Position numbers and translations under genes: made by a program. Under the pieces are notes generated by a model, which did not search any database, was not told where the DNA came from, and was given only the letters and a program-made list of their open reading frames with translations. Source: Phycisphaerales bacterium (GTDB lineage: Bacteria > Planctomycetota > Phycisphaerae > UBA1845 > Fen-1342). Taken from it: a stretch of DNA of 64,000 nt. The DNA lies in NCBI GenBank assembly GCA_016716475.1, contig JADJWG010000002.1, forward strand, positions 620,001 through 684,000, read 5' to 3'. Below are positions 36,627 through 44,890 of the stretch, piece by piece. Within the stretch, counting starts at the first letter, position 1. The number at the start of each line of letters is the position of its first letter.

Positions 36627-39611
36627 CTACCGCTCGTTTTTCACCACAGCCCACCGAAACCCCGTGGTCACCCCCGTACCATCCAAGCCGCGTCCCCAGT
36701 GGAGACGAACGGCTGGGAACCCGTCCGCGTCATCGTCGCTGTAGGTTGTTGCGATCAGTAGCCGATCGTCGGCCATCCATGGTTTACCGAACTCGTGTGA
36801 AATCGGAAGGTTGAGTTGTACCACCCGGAAGCCGTCCGGGGCGTCCTCTGCCGTGATACGCCAGTCAGCGAGCAGTGCCGAGGGTGTGCCATGCACGGCC
36901 AGGATGCTCGGTGTGCCCGCTACCGTAAGGCGGGCCTCGGTGTGTTGCGGGTGGCCCTCGCGTGCCAGCCCGACGAGGATGAAGTCGCCGCGGGTGCGTC
37001 CATTTTCGTCCACGGCGAACGGAATCAGACGGTCGTCCTTAATCCTCCAGGCCAGTAAGAGTCGATCGCCCTTGAACGCCGCATGCAGAGTAACCTCTGC
37101 GGTGGGACGCAGCCCCGCCGCCACAGGTGCCAGCGCGTCGAGGCGGTAGCGGGGGTCGCTCAGACTTGTTTCGGCAGTGAGGGCGCGCACCTGTGACAAT
37201 GGACGGACCGTCAGCGGCACTTCAACCGTTTGCCCCTCGATCGAGGCGCGCAGGGTGAGTTCCACGTGCTCGAAGCGCTGCTCTGCCCGGGGGGCCAGTG
37301 TGATGCGTTGGGTCAGCGTATCGCCCGCATTGGCACTCAGTGAGGCCGATTGAAACGACGCCTCGATAGGCGCCTCGCGCCCCAGCCGCACCTGCAGGAA
37401 ACTGCGACGAAGTTCTTGGAGCGCGTCCAACTCGACGTTGAAGCCGGTATTCTCGCCGGCGAACACGATGCTGGGGGCCCGTAACCACGGCTTCCTCAAG
37501 GTCAGGTGCGGTTCACTCTGGGCACGCTCGAGTGTCAACACCACGAACAGTGGCCGCGGTGCCGTGACAAACAGCGTGGGATAGCTCGAAGTGAGCACGG
37601 GCACTGCCCGGCGCTCGAAATCCGTTACGGTAAAGGTGCCGGCGGCGCTGCTGAACGGTGCAAGCACAGCCGGGAGAATCCGGTTCGCGGGCGGGAGCAG
37701 GACACCGATTTGCTGGGTACTGCCCACGAATAGCGCGGAGTCGAAGCCCTCCGGCGTTCCCGGAACGGGACCGGTCCCCCGCAAGCCGGTCAGCAATCCG
37801 GCGGTCGACGCGTAGCCGATCATCGTCGTGCGCGGACCGAAGTCGCGCCGGATCAGCCCACGCTGCTGTGCCGGTCTGGCTGGGTCGTTGTCGTCATCGC
37901 GCAGATCCGACCACAGCAGACCGCCCACACCGGCGGCGGCGGCGGCGACGTAGTGCCGCAGCACGGCTTCGGCATCGGCGGTCTGGCCGGTTCCCGACAC
38001 AGCGGCAGCGTGGTGCAGCCAGAGGTCCTGAGATTGCCAACGGTACGCGGTGCGGGCTTGGAAGGCCTCGAGGTCACGCAGCGCCGTGGCCGTATCACCA
38101 CGGGTCTGGAAGACCCGTGGCAGATCCGGTGCGCCGCTGCGCAATGTGCCGATGTCGAGTTGTGCCGCCGAGTCAATCACCAGCAGGGGACCATAAACCA
38201 CCGTGTCGGGGTGACGCTGTAACAAGCGCGCACGTATGGCGTCCAGCGAGGCGGCGTGTGCGGCCGGGTCATCCTCTCCCAGGGTTTCCCGTGTTACGAG
38301 CACGTTGCGAAGTCCGGCCCCAAAACGTGTCAGCGTTGCAGAGAGGGCATCGCTGATCGCGAGCAGTCGTTCCTGCGGGTCGGTCGGAACCCAGTCCGGC
38401 GGCTCGGTCAGTACCAGCAGCACGGCCATGTCGCGTTGAATGATGGTCTGGAGGGGAGTGGCGAGCGTATCGAAATCAAAATTGCCGCGTTTGGGTTCGA
38501 GCGTTTCCCAGGGTACATCGAGCGCCAGCAAGTTGACGCCCATGTCGCGCGCTACGCTGATTTCGAGGAGTTGATCCTGCAACGGCTCACGCAGCAGGTT
38601 CGTGCGCACCCCGAAGAAAGTTGAACGCCCGCGCGCTACGCGCCGATTGCTCGGTGTGACGGCGATCGTCGTCTCGAAGACATTCGTGGTCGGCCACCCG
38701 GGGGCATGCACCTCGGCCACCAGGCGATAGAGTCCCGCATCGGTCACGCGCTGGGAGAAATCGAGCTTGCGGGTCGAGCGGTAGTCGATCCCGCTGACGG
38801 GCAAGCTGATATTGGCCTGCTGCGTCTGGAGGACCGAACCGTCGGCCCGCGTCCATGCGAGCTTGACAGTGGTGTTCAGGGCAACTTGTCGCGAGCGATT
38901 TTCCAGTACCACCGCAGCGCGTACCGTAGAGCCCGGTTCGTAGAACCTTGTGGGCTCATCGAAGCTGAATGTGCCCGCCACGAGGTCCGGCGCCGCGACC
39001 CGGTGCTCCATCTGAAGATCGTCGATGACGACCGTCTGACGACCTTGGCGTGTTGTTACGATCCGCAGGGCCTCTAATTGAACGGGGAAGGTCAGGGCCG
39101 TGCTGCCTTGCAGCCGCTCCAGTGCGGTTGGTGTCAGATCGCTGGCTACCTCGACCCACCGGTTTGGAAGCGTGACGTTCTGAGCGGGCGTTTCGAAGAG
39201 CTGGCCGGCACTGTCACGCAGGCGGAAGGCCACTCCGATCGGGGCATCACCAATCCAGCAGTACGCCGCGATGCGGTTGGCTTGCGAAAAGCGCATCGGC
39301 TCACGAAAGACGAGGTCCACCACCACCGCCACGCGGGGTTGTGTGGCGCCAATTTCGACGGACAGCGCCCCTTGTCCGCGGGCCGGAATCGCCACGTTGC
39401 GGACGCGACAATCGCCCGGCGCTACAGCGTGCGTGTCGCCGATCCGAGCCGCCACGGTGGAGGACTCGAAGTCCGCGAGGACTGTAACCGCCGTCTCCTG
39501 CCCCCATACCGGCAGGCATCCAAGCAGCACAGCCAGCCCGCCGATCAGCCACCTAGCCACCGGATGAGCGGTTCGATCTGTGAGGCCGTTCCCGACCAGC
39601 ATGCGCGACAT
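36627..39611 (-). CDS. Secreted glycosidase-like protein (GH42/GH5-type barrel, CBM-like ends)
   Basis: About 994 residues. The ATG at 39611 has AAGGAG well placed; a hydrophobic segment ('WLIGGLAVLLGCLPVWG') acts as signal. An N-terminal beta-sandwich (about 30-200, 'VIDDLQMEHRV') is followed by an Ig-like region and a TIM-barrel-like segment ('DMGVNLLALDVPWETLEPKR', 'RDMAVLLVLTEPPDWVP') typical of GH42 or GH5 clan enzymes; the C-terminus resembles a CBM9-like domain ('GDRLLLAWRIKDDRLIPF', 'DDDADGFPAVRLHWGRG'). The strand expected to carry the acid/base NE pair is not evident, so catalysis is uncertain. It is just downstream of the CgeB-like glycosyltransferase gene and distantly resembles the protein at 44891-47704. 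Confidence 0.8.
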   Translation of the reverse strand: MSRMLVGNGLTDRTAHPVARWLIGGLAVLLGCLPVWGQETAVTVLADFESSTVAARIGDTHAVAPGDCRVRNVAIPARGQGALSVEIGATQPRVAVVVDLVFREPMRFSQANRIAAYCWIGDAPIGVAFRLRDSAGQLFETPAQNVTLPNRWVEVASDLTPTALERLQGSTALTFPVQLEALRIVTTRQGRQTVVIDDLQMEHRVAAPDLVAGTFSFDEPTRFYEPGSTVRAAVVLENRSRQVALNTTVKLAWTRADGSVLQTQQANISLPVSGIDYRSTRKLDFSQRVTDAGLYRLVAEVHAPGWPTTNVFETTIAVTPSNRRVARGRSTFFGVRTNLLREPLQDQLLEISVARDMGVNLLALDVPWETLEPKRGNFDFDTLATPLQTIIQRDMAVLLVLTEPPDWVPTDPQERLLAISDALSATLTRFGAGLRNVLVTRETLGEDDPAAHAASLDAIRARLLQRHPDTVVYGPLLVIDSAAQLDIGTLRSGAPDLPRVFQTRGDTATALRDLEAFQARTAYRWQSQDLWLHHAAAVSGTGQTADAEAVLRHYVAAAAAGVGGLLWSDLRDDDNDPARPAQQRGLIRRDFGPRTTMIGYASTAGLLTGLRGTGPVPGTPEGFDSALFVGSTQQIGVLLPPANRILPAVLAPFSSAAGTFTVTDFERRAVPVLTSSYPTLFVTAPRPLFVVLTLERAQSEPHLTLRKPWLRAPSIVFAGENTGFNVELDALQELRRSFLQVRLGREAPIEASFQSASLSANAGDTLTQRITLAPRAEQRFEHVELTLRASIEGQTVEVPLTVRPLSQVRALTAETSLSDPRYRLDALAPVAAGLRPTAEVTLHAAFKGDRLLLAWRIKDDRLIPFAVDENGRTRGDFILVGLAREGHPQHTEARLTVAGTPSILAVHGTPSALLADWRITAEDAPDGFRVVQLNLPISHEFGKPWMADDRLLIATTYSDDDADGFPAVRLHWGRGLDGTGVTTGFRWAVVKNER

Positions 39612-39664
39612 GGAACTCTCCTTACCCACGCGCATCGAGCGGGAAGTAGTACCGCAGCGGGCCC

Positions 39665-41509
39665 CTACGATCCGGCCCTTATGCTGCGGAGCACCTCGGC
39701 GAGACACTCAAGGCGTTGCGTGAAAGAGTGCTTCGCGGCGACGTGCTGTCGCGTGCGGTCGGCCCGTTGCCGGACCTGCGGCGACCCATCCCACACCCAT
39801 TGTAGGGCTTCCTGAAATTCCGACAGGGTATTGAACGGGGCAAAGTGCACGTCCGGGGTCAGCACTTCACCGAGCATACTGCTGTAAGACACGCCGCCCA
39901 GTCGTTGAATCAGCAGTGGCCAGCCGCGGGCGGCGGCGAGCAGGAGTTCGGGGCCAAGCGGGTCCAGCCGACCAGCGGCGACACACACGCGGGGTGCGAA
40001 GGCGCGTTGTGCCCCCAGTGACGAAGCGTGTTTCGCAACGATCTTCAACTCGGCACCGGCAAGCCGTTCCCAGCCGCGACCGACGGCGGCCACACGTAAA
40101 CCCCCGCGCAGACAGGCGCGCACGAGCGTCACCTGAAGCACGGCCGGTATCAACCGGTCCTCGATTAGTTGCAGCAGGGCTGTACGGAGACCGTCATCGT
40201 CGATACGCAGCCCGGTGCGTCGTTCAGCCGCCACGAGTAAGCCCCCAACCGGCAGGAGCTGCGGGCTTTGCCACTGTTGAGCGATGTCGGCTGTAATCGC
40301 CTCCCACAGCCGCTGGTGGGCCGAGTTGCGCAGCCCGTACGTTTCTGGTGTCTCTGCGGGCAGGTCACCCAGAAACAGCACGACCTCCTTCGGCTGGGCT
40401 GGTTGCAACTTGCTCCAGGCGGGGTCACACGCCCAGTACCACGGCGTGACCTGGGATGGTGTTACGCCGGCTTGTTGCAGTGCGGCCACAATGCGCGGTG
40501 AAGCTGCGAGGTAGACGTTGGAATCTGGCACGGAGTTAGGTGGTGGGCTCTCCAGGTGCCAGATGAAGGGCATTCCCGGCAGAGGGCGTGGGAATAGTTC
40601 TGGACCATGCTCCACGCACACCGTGACCTCGGGGGTGTCGGCCAGCACGGCTGCACAGTGACTCGTGACATCGACCGTGCGCGGGTCCGTGACGATGGCC
40701 GGTGTGATGTGCCAGCCGAGCGTAGTGGCGTGTTCGGCGAGGGCGTGCAGGTACGGTGCGTGGATGCTCGGTCGCAGCGAAAACAGGGCGAGGCGCGGCC
40801 GATCCATGACCGGGGTGATGGCGCGCGGTGTGATCGTGGCGAGGTTAGCGGCGCGCTGCTCGGCGATCTGCCGGCTGATTCGCATCCCCAGCGCCTGAAG
40901 TGTGGTGATGTGCTCCGGCGTCGTGAGGCAGGGAACCAGAATCTCGCCTGGCGGAAGCAGCCCGGGCAAGGTGGTTAGCAGTTGTTGCAGTGCCACCTCG
41001 GCGTTGTCGGGCCGCAGGAAGTAGCACCGTCCGCAGGCGAGCGCGCCGCTGAAGTCACGGCTGTGGAGCACGGCTGCGAGGGTCGCGTCATTCTCCGGGA
41101 ATACAAAGACGGCAATATGGGCCGGCAATTGGTCGAGTAAATGGTGCAGTTCGGCGCCGGCTCCGAGGCGGGGCAGGGCGACGTTCTTGCCGTGGACAAC
41201 GAGTCCATCCAACAGTCCCGCGGCGCGCGTGCCCGGCGCAGCCGTCCCACCGAGCCAGCGCGGTGGCTCCCCCGGCTGTTCCAGGCGCCACGTGGGAGTT
41301 TCATCAAGGCCGTATACCGCACGCCATGGTGACGGCAGCACTACTCCGGCGAGCGTCTCCGCCAGTTCTGGCTGGTGCCGGGTGAGAGCTTCCAGGTTGT
41401 CAGACCAGACCTGCGGATCGAGCGACAGCGGCCGCTCCCGATCAATGTCACCGAAGTGCGGCGGCTGTCCAGAGTCGTTCAACGGGAGGTCTCCGCGCAC
41501 CGTGGCCAT
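39665..41509 (-). CDS. CgeB-like glycosyltransferase (putative)
   Basis: 614 residues, soluble. The first 200 residues resemble the N-terminal region of large protein-glycosylation or motility accessory factors ('HGKNVALPRLGAGAELHHLL', 'HIAVFVFPENDATLAAVL'). The second part has a GT-B-like layout ('RLALFSLRPSIHAPYLHALA', 'PFIWHLESPP', 'VTPWYWACDP') ending in a CgeB-type acceptor region ('RVCVAAGRLDPLGPELLLAAA', 'RGWPLLIQRLGG'). This suggests transfer of a sugar to a protein or envelope polymer, but donor and acceptor are unknown and the family call is by pattern only. Its start lies 21 bases downstream of the stop of the 49-residue membrane protein gene, same strand. Confidence 0.65.
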   Translation of the reverse strand: MATVRGDLPLNDSGQPPHFGDIDRERPLSLDPQVWSDNLEALTRHQPELAETLAGVVLPSPWRAVYGLDETPTWRLEQPGEPPRWLGGTAAPGTRAAGLLDGLVVHGKNVALPRLGAGAELHHLLDQLPAHIAVFVFPENDATLAAVLHSRDFSGALACGRCYFLRPDNAEVALQQLLTTLPGLLPPGEILVPCLTTPEHITTLQALGMRISRQIAEQRAANLATITPRAITPVMDRPRLALFSLRPSIHAPYLHALAEHATTLGWHITPAIVTDPRTVDVTSHCAAVLADTPEVTVCVEHGPELFPRPLPGMPFIWHLESPPPNSVPDSNVYLAASPRIVAALQQAGVTPSQVTPWYWACDPAWSKLQPAQPKEVVLFLGDLPAETPETYGLRNSAHQRLWEAITADIAQQWQSPQLLPVGGLLVAAERRTGLRIDDDGLRTALLQLIEDRLIPAVLQVTLVRACLRGGLRVAAVGRGWERLAGAELKIVAKHASSLGAQRAFAPRVCVAAGRLDPLGPELLLAAARGWPLLIQRLGGVSYSSMLGEVLTPDVHFAPFNTLSEFQEALQWVWDGSPQVRQRADRTRQHVAAKHSFTQRLECLAEVLRSIRAGS

Positions 41510-41530
41510 GCCGCCGGATCGGCCTGCGGA

Positions 41531-41680
41531 TCAGCGCCCGGGGTAGCTGAGCGCGAGCCACACGAGAAACGCGAACCATAAGGCAAAGGCCGCGCTCCAG
41601 ATCAGCAGGGGGCGGCGCGACCGGTGTGGGTCGGCGCCCAGCGGCAGTTTGTCAGAGGATTGCGGGTTGGTTCTGGTCAT
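41531..41680 (-). CDS. Small single-span membrane protein (49 aa)
   Basis: A short gene with a good ribosome site (CGGAG six bases before the ATG at 41680). The product has a polar N-terminal half with several Arg (ending 'HRSRRP') and one hydrophobic helix ('LLIWSAAFALWFAFLVWLAL') near the C-terminus, ending SYPGR. The positive-inside rule would place the N-terminus in the cytoplasm. It sits tightly between the AI-2E transporter gene (stop 41696) and the glycosyltransferase gene (start 41509), all on the minus strand, so it is probably co-transcribed. Function unknown. Confidence 0.75.
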   Translation of the reverse strand: MTRTNPQSSDKLPLGADPHRSRRPLLIWSAAFALWFAFLVWLALSYPGR

Positions 41681-41695
41681 GAGAGCTCCGCGAGT

Positions 41696-42958
41696 TCACG
41701 CATCCCTGGGCACGTCTGACGAGGCATCGTTACCGGCGGTGTCAGCGTGGGCAGCATCGTCCGCGGGGGTGAGCCGGTAGGTCACATGCTCATCCGTCAG
41801 CGGCTCGCGGACTCCGGCGAGCCGCCGTACCTCAGGCAAGACATATTGCGCACCGAGGACCTTGAGCGTACTGGTCACTGGAATCGCGAGCAACATCCCG
41901 AGCAGGCCAGCGAGCTGTGCGCCGATCAGCAGGGCGACCACGATCACAAGCGGATGCAACCCCGACGCCTGCCCCTCGATCGCCGGACTCAGCAGGAAGG
42001 ACTCGAGCGCCTGCACCGCGAGGAAAACCCCCATCGTCAGGATCAGGGGTACCGTCCAGGCGGTGCCGGCATCCAGAGCGCCCGCGTAAGCCGAGAGCAG
42101 CGCGAGCGGCAGCGCCAGGATGCTGAGGAAGGGCACGAGATTGAACAGTCCTGCAAGCAGGCCCAGTGGCACGCTATAGGGTACGCCCACGAGCGTCCAG
42201 CCGATCGCGCTCAGCAGGCCGACCAGCAGACTGACGATCAGCCGCCCACGGAAGAAATTGGCAATCGCTTCATCGGCGGTTTGGACGATGTGCACGATTG
42301 TCGGGCGGTAGTCCACGGGCAAGTGGTCGCGCACCGCAGCCATCATGTCGTTGAAGCGCCAGAGGAAATAGAACGCGAACATGGGTACGAGCACGAAGAG
42401 GGTTGCAATGGTCGCAATGTTGGAAAACACGGTCTGTACCGTGCGGATGGCGGTGCCCGCCACGGCCGTGCCGTGTTCTTGGAGATATGGGCGGGCGGCC
42501 TGCCACCAATCGAGCACGTGGCCGGGCGGTGTAGTCGGTCCGGCTTCAGCACTGGCGTCCGGAGCGGTCGTCGGGGCACCGATCCACTCGCCCTGTGGCA
42601 GGTTCAACTCAGTAAGGAAGGTGCCGATGCGCTCCACATAGATCGGCAAGCGGGCCTGGAAAGTAATGAGTTGCCCCATTGTGGCCGTCACGGCGTAGAT
42701 CCCGCCTCCGGTGAACAGCAGGGCGGCCAGCGAGAACACCACGATCGTGGTCGTGAGACGCGCTACACGGTGGCGCTGTTCAAACCAGGTGACCACCGGA
42801 TTGAGGATGTATGCCAGCGCGAAGGCCAGAAGCAGGGGGGTCAGGACGGGGGTCAGGCCGTAAAGCAGCCCGAGCAGCAGCACCAGCCCCGTGACCAATG
42901 CAGCGAAGCGAACCCAGTGCCACGCGGTCGGGGGGAGCTTGGGGATGTAGCGGTCCAT
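41696..42958 (-). CDS. AI-2E family transporter (UPF0118)
   Basis: 420 residues with about eight membrane helices: a pair at the N-terminus ('FAALVTGLVLLLGLLYGLTP', then 'LLLAFALAYILNPVV'), a large periplasmic loop, and a cluster in the C-terminal half including 'VGLLSAIGWTLVGVPYSVPL' and 'LVIVVALLIGAQLAGLLGML', which carry the family pattern. Members export small molecules or act as cation/proton antiporters; the original link with autoinducer-2 does not hold for all. The ATG shares its A with the stop codon of the upstream Minf_1886 gene (TGATG), so translation is probably coupled. Confidence 0.92.
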   Translation of the reverse strand: MDRYIPKLPPTAWHWVRFAALVTGLVLLLGLLYGLTPVLTPLLLAFALAYILNPVVTWFEQRHRVARLTTTIVVFSLAALLFTGGGIYAVTATMGQLITFQARLPIYVERIGTFLTELNLPQGEWIGAPTTAPDASAEAGPTTPPGHVLDWWQAARPYLQEHGTAVAGTAIRTVQTVFSNIATIATLFVLVPMFAFYFLWRFNDMMAAVRDHLPVDYRPTIVHIVQTADEAIANFFRGRLIVSLLVGLLSAIGWTLVGVPYSVPLGLLAGLFNLVPFLSILALPLALLSAYAGALDAGTAWTVPLILTMGVFLAVQALESFLLSPAIEGQASGLHPLVIVVALLIGAQLAGLLGMLLAIPVTSTLKVLGAQYVLPEVRRLAGVREPLTDEHVTYRLTPADDAAHADTAGNDASSDVPRDA

Positions 42959-43374
42959 CAGTCCCCTGTGCCCTCATCGGCCGTATCAGGGCCCAGTTCG
43001 ATCTGGTAGTGGCCGAAGGCGTGGTGGAAATCATACACGTCGTCGAAATCGGTGATGTCGTCCGACTCTTGCTTGCCCATCAGGCCGATGCCGATCATCA
43101 GGTAAACCATCTCGCCGAAATCGCGGGTGCGATGGATGTTCCAGCGACGCAGAACCTCCCGTGCGAGCGGTCCCCACTGCCGCACCGCAAGTATGCGCAG
43201 GGCTTCGGCGAGCTCCTGTCCGGTGACATGGTGCCCGACCCGGTCGCTGCCCTCGCCGAACTTGCACTGCGTCGCGAGGTCGAGACCGCGGTGCAGGAAT
43301 TCATAGGCCTCCGCCGGGTAGCGGCGATCCTGCCGGATGGCGCGCTCGAATCGCTCCAGAAGGGTTGATTTCAT
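42958..43374 (-). CDS. Minf_1886 family protein
   Basis: 138 residues. The sequence fits the short family found in Planctomycetes and Verrucomicrobia: 'ERAIRQDRRYPAEAYEFLHR', 'GHHVTGQELAEALRILAVRQ', 'WGPLAREVLRRWNIHRTRDF' and 'GEMVYLMIGIGLMGKQESDD', ending 'VYDFHHAFGHY'. Function is unknown. Overlap of its stop with the start of the AI-2E transporter suggests the two are made together. The longer open frame up to 43905 is the antisense side of the RicT-like gene region and is not expected to be translated. Confidence 0.9.
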   Translation of the reverse strand: MKSTLLERFERAIRQDRRYPAEAYEFLHRGLDLATQCKFGEGSDRVGHHVTGQELAEALRILAVRQWGPLAREVLRRWNIHRTRDFGEMVYLMIGIGLMGKQESDDITDFDDVYDFHHAFGHYQIELGPDTADEGTGD

Positions 43375-43399
43375 CACTGTGCTTCCTATGCTCCGCCGG

Positions 43400-44800
43400 C
43401 TAACTTGCGTCCGGCGCAGGACCACGCTCACCAGGGCCATCGGACCGGGGACGCTGCCGCCGTCCGCGCCGTCGCTTGCGGCGTCTCTGTTCCTGCCCGG
43501 AGCCGCTCTCCGCTTCGGACCCGGACGCGGGGGGGCCGGTCTCCGCCGAGTGCTCCGGAGGCATTGTATCTTCCCGGTGTGGCGCGCCGCCACGACTCGG
43601 GCTGTCCCCATCACCGGGCCCGTGCCGCCGCCGCCGGCGTGGTCGCCGCGCCCGCTCGACTTCGCCTTCGGGCGCAGGTCCGTGTGCCTCGCCTGTGGGG
43701 GCGGGCGGTGGGGTGGGTATGGATTCGACCGAGGGCGGTGGTGCGGAGGTCTCTGTGTCGCGCTCGGACCGCGCATCCGGTCGCCGTCCCGGCGGGGGGC
43801 GCCCTCCAGATCGGCCCTGTGGTGCCTGGGGCAGTCGAACGCCGGCGCCGCGTTCGGGCCGCTCGAGCCGCCGATCGGGCGGCAGGCCGTCCAGCAGTTC
43901 CTCATTGGGAATCGCTACCAGCCGATCATCATCGTCCATCTGCACCATCAGGAGGTGCGTCAGGATCTGGCGATCGACGACGGTGCCACCGCCCAGTTCG
44001 GTCAGGACACGCGCGCCGACGCGCGGCAGCGTCCGTTCCAACTCCTCGTACCCCTCCTGCTCATAGCGCAGGCAACAGCGCAGCCGGCCGCAACGCCCCG
44101 ATACCTTGCTCGGGTCCAGCGTGGATTTTTGCAGCTTGGCCATCTTCATCGTGACGGGCCGCAGCTTCTTGAGGAAACTCTTGCAGCAACACTCCCGGCC
44201 GCAGACCTCGTAGTCGGCAACAAGCCGCGCTTCGTCTCGTGCGCCGACCTGTCGCATCACGATCCGCGTGTGGTAATGGTGCGCCAGTTCCCGCACGAGC
44301 TGGCGGAAATCGATGCGGGTGGGGGCACTGAAGTAGAACACGATCTGCTCCCCGCCCAGCAGGTGCTCCGCAGTCACGACACGGATGTCCAGACCCAGTT
44401 GATCGGCGAGCGCGGCGCAGTGCTTCACATCGTCGTTGATGTGCGCATTCAGGTGCTCGTGCTCGTTAACGTCCTGGTCGGTGGCCGCCCGGAGGATGCG
44501 TCCGGAACGGGGCTTGCAGAACTCCGGACCGCTGTTCTTTACGTATTCGTCAACGCGCTCCTTGGGCATTTTCCGATCACAGCCGCAGACCCCGACCGGC
44601 TCGCCCAATTCAATGCCGCGATCGGTTTCGACCACGACCTTCTGGCCGCAGTTGAGCTTGAGAGAGGGCCGCGCGCTGAACTCGCCGAGGACCCGCATGG
44701 CGCCATAGCGCACGGGGCGCACGAATTCCGCCGTCGCGGTACCGCCGCCTTGCTTCGCGTTGACCTGATCATTGCCGCTATCTTCGGGCTTGGAAGCCAT
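43400..44800 (-). CDS. PSP1-domain protein (RicT/YaaT-like) with long basic C-terminal tail
   Basis: About 466 residues. The first 270 match the PSP1 family: 'FSARPSLKLNCGQKVVVETD', the Cys cluster 'VCGRECCCKSFLKKLRPVTM' and 'CGRLRCCLRYE'. In Bacillus the homologue RicT binds partners and Fe-S clusters and promotes mRNA maturation with RNase Y. The C-terminal 170 residues are low-complexity, rich in Arg, Pro, Gly and Glu, and end in Arg/Lys clusters ('RRRKRRRGRRQR'), a feature I would associate with RNA binding. The ATG at 44800 has AGGA seven bases upstream. It precedes the Minf_1886 gene on the same strand by 25 bases. Confidence 0.88.
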   Translation of the reverse strand: MASKPEDSGNDQVNAKQGGGTATAEFVRPVRYGAMRVLGEFSARPSLKLNCGQKVVVETDRGIELGEPVGVCGCDRKMPKERVDEYVKNSGPEFCKPRSGRILRAATDQDVNEHEHLNAHINDDVKHCAALADQLGLDIRVVTAEHLLGGEQIVFYFSAPTRIDFRQLVRELAHHYHTRIVMRQVGARDEARLVADYEVCGRECCCKSFLKKLRPVTMKMAKLQKSTLDPSKVSGRCGRLRCCLRYEQEGYEELERTLPRVGARVLTELGGGTVVDRQILTHLLMVQMDDDDRLVAIPNEELLDGLPPDRRLERPERGAGVRLPQAPQGRSGGRPPPGRRPDARSERDTETSAPPPSVESIPTPPPAPTGEAHGPAPEGEVERARRPRRRRRHGPGDGDSPSRGGAPHREDTMPPEHSAETGPPASGSEAESGSGQEQRRRKRRRGRRQRPRSDGPGERGPAPDAS

Positions 44801-44890
44801 GTGAGATTCCTGTCGCAGTCCCCCCACGGTTTCGACCCGACGGCCGCCGCGCCCTGACGCAGCACACCTTCGGCCTCTATTGTGCCCTCT

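Noticed and set aside
41747..43009. A 420-codon plus-strand frame opposite the AI-2E transporter
   Set aside because: Mirror frame of a clear membrane transporter; rich in Gln, Glu and Arg as expected for antisense of hydrophobic codons.
43337..44857. A 506-codon plus-strand frame opposite the RicT-like gene
   Set aside because: Antisense to a well-supported PSP1 gene with conserved cysteines; no domain is visible in it.
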